A stretch of DNA of 64,000 bases from Tanypteryx hageni (Eukaryota; Arthropoda; Insecta; Odonata; Petaluridae), in the NCBI GenBank assembly GCA_028673005.1, contig CM054117.1:48701370-48765369 (forward strand), written 5' to 3'. Positions 54,910 through 64,000 of the stretch are shown here, piece by piece. The translations under genes were made by a program, and so were the position numbers. The notes below the pieces were generated by a model. That model did not search any database, was not told the DNA's origin, and was given only the letters and a program-made list of their open reading frames with translations. Every line of letters begins with the position of its first letter. Position 1 is the first letter of the stretch.

Positions 54910-56500
54910 GGAGAAATTTATGCGTCCCGGAAATCTACGATGAAAAAGCGATCTAAAATTTTACACAGATAATGCCACATTTTTCACTTAAATTTTGATC
55001 TTATAAACCTTTTATGTTGATGCATTAAACCCAACAATTTTTAGATTCGAGTTCCGCCTTATACTCTCAGGTGCGATTTAAACTCTTAAGCTTAAACTCT
55101 GAAGCATTTGTAACTTTCAATGCTGTTCTTCAAGTATGAAAATTTGACATCTGTGACAGAATACAGGGACATAAATACCGGCCAGAAAATTCTTCATCAA
55201 ATATGTGCCCTCAGAAAAACTACAGCACTTGTAATTTCAATAAAGTCACATTAATCAAAATAGAGGTTCGATCTTTTTCGGAATCTCACAAGGATTGCGT
55301 AAAGGATAATTATGACCGCGGAAACAAAAAAAAATATTTAGTTCGCTCCCATGGCCAAAAAACAACTAACTTAAACTACACTCAAACATCAAACAAAAGA
55401 TAGTCATCGGCCGTGGTTATCCACCAATCGTTTACTCCCACACCTGAATGAAAATTCAACTTCAATATGCCACGGAGATGTTTATGGCGATGGGTCAACT
55501 TAATTACTCCATCCGACGAGAATGTTTCCGGGGATGAGGAACAGGTCGATCCGGTCATTTCCGGGTGCCCAACACACACACACGAACTTATTTTTTTCGA
55601 CGGCGTTCGTCTCGCGGGGTAAAAAAAGGCAATCAAACCACGGTCCGTTTCAATCATTATCGCAAATTGAATCAAGCGAACGGAATTCGATTAGCATGGG
55701 TAAAAACTGGACGAAAAAGGCGGAAAAAACCGTCGATTAACATAACCGGTAAGGCTTTTCTTTCAGTTAACAATCTCATATTCGGAACCCGACACTATCG
55801 CGAACCATCCAATGCGGAGACACAAAGATTAATTCGAGAGGAAAAGATCCCGTCCTCGCCACCGCTGGGATATTCAAGCCATCTTCCCTTCAGCGGGAAC
55901 TTTTCCGCCTCTTTTTTTTACGCGCGCATAAACCAACCTCGAAAAGGATCAACAAGTACGACTCCGCCGACAGCTCCTTAAAGGACGAATTTACGTTCTC
56001 CGACGGCTTCGTCCGGAGGGACATTTGTCAAAGAGACTCGATGAATGGACTCGCCGGGAGAGTCTATAGTGCGCGATCCGTCATCGATTCCTCCCACTCC
56101 CCCCTCTTTCCCTCCCTCCGACGAATAAAAACTCTTTCGTGCAATTAATCGAGTTTTAAGCATCGCGGAAAATTACTTCCCTCTCAAAAAAATTCTCGTG
56201 TGTCGAGTGCGTGCCTTTCTCCATACAGAGCAATGAATATGATTCCAATGGTGCTTACAAGTTGCTATCGATAACAGCGTTGTCAAAAACAACTATTGGT
56301 AGTTGAACTCGTGAATAATTTTTATACACTTGGAATAATTTTCGCAGTGGAAGATACATTGAATCACTTTTCACCTTGAAAAAAACAATAAGTAAACAAA
56401 CTTGTTATTTGTTGCTATGGTTAACGAAATATTGATTACCGTTGGCAGCGTTGGCGTCACTATCAACAATTACAAAATTTAATCGTTGCAACGCAAACAG
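54910..56500. other. No recognised feature
   Basis: Higher-GC block at 55.4-56.2 kb, AT-rich elsewhere. A 138-codon frame at 55565 is basic and motif-free; rejected as a gene. Confidence 0.35.
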
Positions 56501-56512
56501 CTGTCACCTAGC

Positions 56513-56763
56513 AAGAGGCGGGACAAGACATTTTTGCGCCCTAGGCAAGGTTTGAAAATTACGCTCCCCTACTAATAAAATTATACAGTACACAATTTTA
56601 CCTCCCAAAACAAGTTTATTTACAGGGGTAAAATAAAATATATAAAATATGTTTTATGACATAAAACGTTACAATTAAAAGTTGAAATTATCATTTGTCG
56701 CGCCCCTAAGTGTGCTGAGGCCTAGGCGGGTGCTTCGCTCGCCTAGTCCTTGCCCCGGCTCTG
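56513..56763. mobile_element. hAT-like MITE
   Basis: Termini AAGAGGCGGGACAAG and CAGAGCCGGGGCAAG (reverse complement of the right end), flanked by CACCTAGC and CTCCTAGC, an 8 bp duplication with one mismatch. 251 bp, no frame. Confidence 0.7.
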
Positions 56764-56839
56764 CTCCTAGCGATATTCGATGTAATGAACATAAATTTAG
56801 ACGGATAATCGATAATTTATATCTCTAATACAATTCGTC

Positions 56840-57225
56840 CTATGAAAAATGTTAAAAAAAAACTAGTAGAAAATTATAATGACAAATACTTGCATTAATG
56901 AAGCCCTAAAGAAACTATGATATACGACAAGAACGGAAAAATGTCAAGTGTACACCTCCACTTCCGGTAGACCGGTTTCAGGAAAAATCTTATCAAACAT
57001 TGAATTTCTAATAAAAATAATAAATATAAAGTAATGTGCTGATCTGATTATTAGTTTTTGAGGTACAGCAGCCACAAAATTCCTATCACACGCACAGGCA
57101 TCATCGAGAAAATACTATCAACGTATCCAAGGGACCTTAAAATAACATGTATTTCCGCTGAAATCTCAAATCCGATTTTTTCTCATGAAAACACTTTCTC
57201 TATAATGCGTATGGAGAAAGTAAGA
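56840..57225 (-). repeat. Dispersed repeat family copy C
   Basis: Minus-strand reading shares ACTTTCTCCATACGCATTAT-type end, the CCTTAAAATAACATG block, ACTAATAATCAGATC and CGGTAGACCGG-like sequence with the copies near 38 and 45 kb; the distal end is lost. Confidence 0.7.
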
Positions 57226-57229
57226 AAAA

Positions 57230-57861
57230 CAGGGGAGGGTATTTTTTCCGGCTACTTCTCCGTATAAACAAATAATAAAACAACGTTTTTGCATCTCAAA
57301 GACAATGAAAGCGTCCGGTTTTAATGCACTTCCCATTCGAAGCCAGGACGGACTCGTGCGAAACAGACGCATAAAACTCTCCGGACTGCGACAATTTAAT
57401 ATCCCGTCCGAACGTCCTCCCGCAGTTACAATCCGAATGCATTCTTTTAAAAACCCCTCGTGCATTTCCTCGCCCCACACAAAGGCATGTAACTTCTCGG
57501 ATATCCCTCGGACGCGTTCAGCCCTTAAATAAAATCACAGGAGAAACACATCGGACTGAAAGCGTAGTGTCTTTTTTTTTCCAAAGTAGGCAGAGTGCGC
57601 GCTCGCACAAAAAGAACCTCCTCCCCCTTTTTTTCTACCGGCATGCAGAATCTTGCGACAAGTCGCTAATGAGTACGGGAATAATAAAGGAGTACTTTCC
57701 GAGACGAATGAGGTTTAAAAAGACACCTACCCACGGGTAAGAGTGGACATTAAAAGCCTCGGCGGCGAAGAGTAAGCCGAGAAATACAAACGACGTTTTA
57801 TATCCATCTTAACCTCTCTGGGGAAGCGAAAATGAAAAGTCGCGTTAACTAATGGAAATCC

Positions 57862-57898
<37 letters not shown>

Positions 57899-59220
57899 GA
57901 GAAGAAAAAGGAACGCAGTCCCTTCCTTTTTTTTTGTTAATATTCTATAGTAAATACTCCTACCGACGTGGGGGAGGGGAGAGGGAAGCGTGAATTATTA
58001 TTATACATTTCGAATCGCGAAATTTAACCCGACTCTCTCGTTTGAAAATTTTTACGAATGAGCCTTTTTACTGCGCGCCGACTACCCGACGTTCATTGCG
58101 TTTTCATTTACGATGGTTGGTGGAACATCGCCGACGCGTTCGAAGCGCGCAAAAAGGGGGAGATTACGCCCGTCCTTAGAGAAGTGGCGATGCGTTCGTT
58201 AAAGTCACCAGCAGGAAATGAAGGTTTCGCTGCCTCGCGATCCCGATATCAGTCTCGGTCTGGGGCATTTCGCCGCCCCCGTTTTGTCCTCTCTATTTCT
58301 CCAATGATATTCAGGATGCGACATTATAGCCGTGCAGGTACGAAACAAATAACAGTTGGACTACATTATGAGACTATATACTGTATCAAAATTCTAGCAC
58401 AATAATGCAAAGATAAAACAATAACGCTTAAAACTTAAGGTACTTAGCATTCGCGCGATAGAATTCCATTTCAAGGAACAAATTCAAAATCGCTTTGTAA
58501 AACTAACTTTACTGTAAAGGAGGTTCCGCCGCGGCGCGCCGGTTTCATTGAAAATAATAATACATATTGACCAATGCACCACAACGCATCGCACCCACTC
58601 TAATCCGAGCCACATGAACCAAAATATACAAAAGAAAAGTAATGGCAGAAAAATGTCTCTGAGACTCGGCGAATTGTTTCCAGTGGCGAAATGGCAACGA
58701 CCCACTGTCGGTTTTAGCCCAGGTGGACATGCGACATTCTTGTGAACCCATTTTCAACAATGTCGACATACTTGGTTCGGGTAATGATTACGAAAGAGAA
58801 CGTTCTCTTCCTTCGGAAGAGAGGCATTCCTTGTGAAATTCACTTACATGCTCTAATCCAGTGGCGAAGAAACTGTCGCCTGTGGGGCCTTAAGTGTTCG
58901 TGCAAAAGTGACCACTGGTAAGCGGAGCTTAAGCGATGACTCAGACCAAAGACTAAGTTTGGGAGCTAATCATCCTAAACGAGATATTTGAGGTGAAAAG
59001 CCAATAAATTTTCTTAAATATTCTTCGATTGCACGCGAAACGCGGGGAGCGTGAGAATGGACTTTGTAGCCCACAGGCCTACAATTTGGATCACCTTTGC
59101 TGCGTTTGTATTCCGCATTATGACCTAAAAGAATCAGAGCTAAGTAGATAGCGTACGAAAGATGAATATGAATGGGAGTTATTTATAAAGATTGTTATTG
59201 AAATCACGCTTCAAAGGCCT
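57230..59220. other. Upstream DNA with a (TC)n run
   Basis: 57.3-58.4 kb is CpG-containing with a perfect (TC)15 run at 57865-57894. Frames lack motifs. Confidence 0.4.
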
Positions 59221-59221
59221 T

Positions 59222-59265
59222 AATCAGATTACTAATCCTGTGGGCACAGGATTAGTAATCTGATT
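59222..59265. repeat. Perfect 21 bp palindrome with 2 nt loop
   Basis: Arms 59222-59242 and 59245-59265 are exact reverse complements separated by GG. Confidence 0.95.
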
Positions 59266-59269
59266 TACC

Positions 59270-60740
59270 CAAGTCAGTATTTCCCTAACTTTTTCATTCC
59301 ACGGCACACCGCTCCCCTCACCCTACACCCGGCACACACGCACTCTCAACGTGAGATCTGAGTTTGTCTCGAAGTAGTCTCTTTATTCTGGCAGAAATTA
59401 AAGACAGCGGAACTAGATGTCATGTCAAGAGAAATTAATACCAGTGCCTTTCACAGCGGATGGCACACTTTGTGGAAAGTTGCCCATACGAGTAGAATAT
59501 CCATGCCCTGCACTTCTGTCTACCGCTCACTTCTCACAAGTCCTACACCAAAAGTATATTTGGAAATTTCGAAGGACTCTTCTCTAATGTTCGAGTACAC
59601 CTTCGCGAATGTTCGATAAAACGTGTGACGTGCCCAAAATTCCGCAGCACAGCTATTCACGTATGACGGCACACCACTGTGTTGCGGCATACATGTTGGG
59701 AAACAAACACTTAAGTACCGTTATTAAACTGTTTTCCGGAAATTTTATAAATTAATATATCGATTTTTATATGTTTCAGCTCATTGAAAGCTTTAAAAAT
59801 ATATGAATGAAGGTTATCGTAGAAGGATCGGCATAGAATAAAGAGGCAGGCTAGTCGGTAGAAATAACTCTTCAGTAAGCAAATTTCGCCGGCCTCATAA
59901 AGAAGGAAACTTGAAGGATCTTGGTAGCATGAGGTAATCTACTCTTTGTAGCGCTAAAATGCGGAAACGAGAAAGGTTAGGCTTGAGCGCTTCCGCAAAC
60001 ATTAAACTTCCCTTGAGTTACATTAATGGAAAAATAGTTTTGCTTCCATTAACAAGTCCAACAGAATCACTTAAACCTTTAACGATTGAAATGACAACTT
60101 TTGGGAAGACTTTAACACATTTACTTCCATTTAAAAATTCTTACTGCTTAAAATATCAAAACATTACAGTTACTAAATTCCGTCAAAATTCAAAGAGACC
60201 GAGAGGGAAAAATACTAATATATGTAAAGAAACACTTTAATTCCAATCTGCTGTAAATATTGCTAAAAAACTGTGATAGATAACTCTAACATAATAAAAT
60301 AAATAAGTAGTCCCAAGTAACTCAGATTTTCCAGTAGCTCAATGGATGAAGTATGCATTATTTAAGACAAGAGAGATGCATTTGAAATTAAATGTAATGA
60401 ATTTCGATTTTCTGTTTGCGCGGATAATTCTTTTTAATAAATAAAACTTAAGCATGTAATTAAACACAATACCTATTCATATTTCTCACTGGAACTGCTT
60501 TCATACAGTCTTGGGAGAAAATTTTGAAACAGAAAGACCAAACAAATGCTTATTCACCAAGAATATTATTTAATTTTATTTTTTGAGAGGTCCCATTCGG
60601 TCATCTAGAATCGTATTTTTATACTTTTAACCTTATTGATATGATTAATTAGTCGTTCATTGACGTACTAAAGAAAATGCCATGGAAGGAAAAATTGCAG
60701 CTTTCAGTAAAGTATAATTCCAGTTGAAAAAGCCAGATAT
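59270..60740. other. AT-rich DNA with a possible degraded hAT MITE
   Basis: CAGTATTTCCCTAAC at 59274 and GTTGGGAAACAAACACTT near 59697 face each other like hAT ends, and both halves carry CGGCACACC. No target duplication. The rest shows nothing. Confidence 0.3.
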
Positions 60741-60741
60741 A

Positions 60742-61316
60742 CAGGTTTCCCTCTCTTTATGCGGGGGTTGCTATCCAGGAAAGTGACGCATAAAGCGAAT
60801 TCGCATAAACAGAACCCATATTTACATGTAAAAGACAGGGATACGTTCCACAAGCAATCCTAACTCCCCTCCAAGACGCTCTTCTTTCGCTTCATAACGA
60901 CTTCTTATGCGCTAAATACAAACTTAAAACAGTTCTTCTTCTAGTGTTCTGTCTTATGACAGGTCATACCAATTCATTGATTGATTTGACTAGGAAATAT
61001 GCATACATGGTGTGGTGGATTCCCATTGCCTTCCACACACACACACACAGAAGGGAGGAGGGGAACCCGGTGCCGGCATTTGCCTAATCTTTGCGAAGAG
61101 CACCAAGGGAGCCAACTGCTTACCGTCCCTTCCGAAGGACGGAGCGTTGACTTTTGCTGTTGTCTCCTCAAACCGCACAACTACGGTGACGGGCGACCTC
61201 TGAAAAAATCCCACTTTCTCAGGATTCCTGCCCGGTGACGCTTAGCGTAGCAGACCAATAGCAGTCATAATAGCAAATTCGCATAAACCGAACCCGCATA
61301 AAGAGAGGGAAAAACG
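60742..61316. mobile_element. MITE with TTTCCCTCTCTTTATGCGGG ends
   Basis: The 20 bp terminal sequence occurs at 60746 and, inverted, at about 61294-61313. Just inside, AATTCGCATAAAC occurs near both ends in direct orientation. The left end is preceded by TA then CAGG, hinting at the pogo group. The core is higher in GC, with a (CA)n run at 61037-61051 and no transposase. Confidence 0.7.
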
Positions 61317-61319
61317 ACT

Positions 61320-61805
61320 AAAAACGAAGTTTAACATGACTTCGTATATGTACTCAGTCAGACGTATTTTAGAGCCCAGTAGGAAGGTCACGGACGACCG
61401 GATCTCAAGACTTAAAAATATTAACAATTGCAGATTATTACTTAGCTTAAATTATTGGTATATATAACTATTTAATGAAACCACCGAAAGAAACGTATGC
61501 ACATTTAAAAAACGACTTAACTGACACTGATGGTGGATATCAATTTAACGTGAAATATTGTTTAGTGATCTGTTTTGTGACTACCGAGCTTAGTCATATA
61601 ATTTCTGGAGGGTGAGGTATATTAAGCCCAAATGGAATTTAGGTTTTGGGATGTTTAACCACGAAGAAGTGATTAGCAAAAAACCTCATATCAACACAAA
61701 GTTGCATTAGCCTAAATTAAGGGAAATGAAATTTGTTCTATTTAGATCCTCTTCTTGAAATTACCAAGTAGGCATTAATGTAAAAATAGTAAAAAGAGAA
61801 AAAAA
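61320..61805. other. No recognised feature
   Basis: AT-rich, no frame or repeat end seen. Confidence 0.35.
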
Positions 61806-61807
61806 TG

Positions 61808-62140
61808 ATCTCTATGACAGACTGCAACTTAAGCGAAAGGAATGGGGAGACGGGAGAGGTTGAGAGAAGATAGAAAGAGGTAGAAATCCGAAAAATAGGT
61901 CGGTGGAAAGGAAGGGAGAAAGGTAAAGGATAGAGGAATGAAGAGGGGAGAGAGGGTGAGAGAGAAAAAAAGAAAGGGATAAGGAAAGAGGGGGAACAAG
62001 GGAGAGAGAGGGGGAGAATGTGGAAGTGAGAGGTAAGAATGGAGGGAGAGAAATGTATAGGAATGAAATGGAGCAAGGGCGATGCAACGAGAAGAAGCGA
62101 GCGGAAGGTAAAAAAACAGCAAAAGGAAGAATAAAAGACT
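61808..62140. repeat. Purine (GA) tract
   Basis: Strong A/G bias on the plus strand; Ser/Leu/Pro frames on the minus strand are artefacts. Confidence 0.85.
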
Positions 62141-62539
62141 CCTCAAAAGATTCAAGCGCTCTTCCTCTACCTTGAGTACGTCAAACCGGGAGTAAGGTTA
62201 AGAGTTTTGCGCATGCGCCCCACGTGTCTTGCGAGTGAACGAACCCTTTATTTAAAAAAAGCATCTTTTCGTTTCGCCCGCGAAAAAGACGTGAGAGGTA
62301 AGCGGAGTGCATCGCACGGAGGGAGAGAGGGCGAGTGAGAGAGACGGGAGAGAAAGAGGGATTTATACATACGTCAGACATCAAATGTCTCCCCGTCCGA
62401 AGGAACGGACGGTGACGGCATGAGAGGGAGGAAGAGAGGGATGAACTGTGAGGTCAAGTGATGGAAGCCTTTTCTCTCCCTCTTTATACCCCTATCACCA
62501 CTTACCCTTCCATTCCATCTTTTCTCTCGACCTCCATCC

Positions 62540-63595
62540 TAAGTCTTGGAGGGAGAGAAAGAGAAAGGGTGAAAAAGAGAGCGAAAGATAGAAAGAGGGA
62601 GAGATAGAGAGGGGAAGAGAGAGGGGAGGGAGGGGGAGGTAAAGAAAGGAGTAGAAAGAGGGAGAGTAAGGGGGGAGAGAGAGATAGAGGTATGGAGAGA
62701 TAAAGAGAGAGGGAGAGATAAAGGGAACGAGGAGAGGAAGAGAGAGGCATAGAGAGGAAAAGAGGGGAAGGGGGAGGGAGGGAGAGAGAGGTAAAGTGAG
62801 AGGGAGGTAGGGAGAGAGAGAGAAAGGAAAGAAGGGGAAGTGGAGGAAAGAGAGGCAGAGAGATAAAGAGTGAGAGGAAGGGAGAGAGAGAAAGGGAGGT
62901 AGGAAGACAGGGAGGAAGAGAGGAAGTGAGAGGGAGAGAGAGGGAGAGAGAGGGGGGAAGTAAGGGAAGAGGGAGATAGAGGGGGAAGAAAGAAAAGGGG
63001 AGAGAGAGCGAGGGAGGAAGAGGGAGAGAGAGGAAAGAAGGGGAGGGGAGAGGAAGAGAGAGGGAAAGAGGTAAAGAGTGAGAGGGAGGGAGAAAGACAG
63101 GAAGGCATGGAGAGAGAGAAGGAGGGAGAGAGAGGGATAGAGAGAGGTGAGGGAGGTAAAGAGTGAGAGAGAGGAAGAGGGAGGGAGAGAGAGAGAGAGA
63201 GAGAGGAGAAGTAAGGGAAGAAGGAGATAGAGTGGGGAGAGAGAGGGAGATGGAGAGAGAGAGGGAGATGGGGAGAGAGAGAGGGAAATGGGGAGAGAGA
63301 GAGGGAGGAAGAGAGGGAGGAAAGAAGGGGAAGGGAGAGGAAGGGAGACAGAGGTGAAGAGTGAGAGGGAGAGAGAGAGAGGGAGGTAGGGAGAGACAGA
63401 AGTAGTGAGAGGAGTGAGGGAGAGAGAGGGAGAGAAAGGGAGTGAGAGGGAGAGAGAGAGGGAAAGGGGGAGAGGGAGGTAAAGAGTGAGAGGGAGGAAG
63501 AGGGAGAGAGAGGGTAAGTAGGGAAGAGGGAGATAGTGGGGGAGAGAGAGAAAGGGAGAGGGGGAGGAAGTGAGAGAGAGGGAGAGAAGGGCTTC
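62540..63595. repeat. Purine (GA) tract with higher-order repeats
   Basis: About 1 kb of nearly pure A/G. The phrase GGTAAAGAGTGAGAGGGA and close variants recur near 62790, 62863, 63069, 63155, 63352 and 63477, so it is built of larger units, not random GA. Confidence 0.9.
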
Positions 63596-63599
63596 TTTA

Positions 63600-64000
63600 A
63601 AGATGCATATTTTATCGCCCCGCGAACAAGGGCGCGTCTCTGCTTCTTCTTTTAATTTTTCGCTTCTCTTTCCCTTCCCTGGCTACCGTGCGCGCAGCAA
63701 CCGGGATGCCGGGGGAGATAGTTTATCTAGAGTGCCATTAGTCTCACTATTACATATCGGAACCATTCGAGCAGGGGAAGGTGATTAATGCGTGGTATCC
63801 GCGGAGTGCCATGATGCAATATGTATTTTCGCGATCTCAGTTGGTCGATAAACGTAAATCAAAAAGCATCGTCTCTCGTTTTATTTTTTGTCTGCGTCAA
63901 AGTGCGCATTAAGTGCTCGTAAAAGATAGTAGAGAATTCTTTCTAAGAGTTCTACGGATGCTAGATGCGAGAAACTATTGAAACCTGCCGAGAATTCGTA
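63600..64000. other. No recognised feature
   Basis: Single-copy-looking, CpG-containing sequence up to the window edge; no coding frame supported. Confidence 0.35.

Noticed and set aside
60330..60400. tRNA-like TAGCTCAATGGATGAAG
   Set aside because: No acceptable B box or cloverleaf follows.
62539..63108. 189-codon Ser/Pro/Leu frame
   Set aside because: Composition artefact of the GA tract.
1..64000. CRISPR arrays, rRNA and functional tRNA genes
   Set aside because: Looked for on both strands; tandem repeats present lack spacer structure and tRNA-like sequences are degenerate.

Overview
This 64 kb window is eukaryotic nuclear DNA from an animal, most likely an arthropod and probably an insect, though the species cannot be named. 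The evidence is spliced genes with short GT-AG introns, AT-rich introns full of Helitrons, hAT, pogo and mariner-like MITEs, an APE-type non-LTR retrotransposon and tRNA-derived repeats. No bacterial operon, CRISPR array or rRNA is present.

The left 24.7 kb holds one gene on the minus strand: the orthologue of TTC28, a very large tetratricopeptide-repeat protein ending in a CHAT (caspase-like) domain. I reconstructed 22 coding exons (numbered from the ATG exon on the right). Every junction has plausible splice sites and all phases chain without a break, giving 8,047 nt of open frame, about 2,682 residues. The reading frame is still open at position 1, so the C terminus lies outside the window. 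The ATG is flush against a splice acceptor, so an untranslated first exon and the promoter lie further right, at an unknown position. Exons 1-2 encode an N-terminal co-chaperone-type TPR unit, exons 3-11 the long array of ~40-residue TPRs, exons 12-14 a linker, exons 15-18 the CHAT domain, exons 19-21 a conserved post-CHAT region, and exon 22 a disordered tail. The CHAT histidine is kept, but the cysteine position reads tryptophan, so the domain is probably a pseudo-protease.

The introns carry datable insertions: a minus-strand Helitron (3.9-4.7 kb), a tRNA-Gly-like fragment with an inverted A-box copy (5.5 kb), a 280 bp foldback (7.4-7.6 kb), a hAT MITE with exact 8 bp duplication (9.3-9.6 kb), a second TIR element with exact 8 bp duplication (14.1-14.8 kb), and in the 4.8 kb third intron a pogo-like MITE, a Helitron and a 222 bp tandem repeat.

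From 24.7 to 64 kb I find no convincing protein-coding gene. This is TTC28 5' intron or intergenic DNA. It holds a decayed non-LTR retrotransposon (25.3-27.9 kb), an inverted-repeat element with a reiterated 12 bp motif (28.2-28.8 kb), a foldback element with minisatellite arms (32.0-33.9 kb), three copies of one dispersed repeat (38, 45 and 57 kb), two more Helitrons (41.7 and 45.7 kb), several MITEs, a 140 bp tandem array (50.3-51.2 kb) and three long purine tracts (39.9-40.8, 61.8-62.1, 62.5-63.6 kb). Between these lie CpG-containing, higher-GC blocks with GA and GT runs, which could be regulatory but carry no feature I can name.
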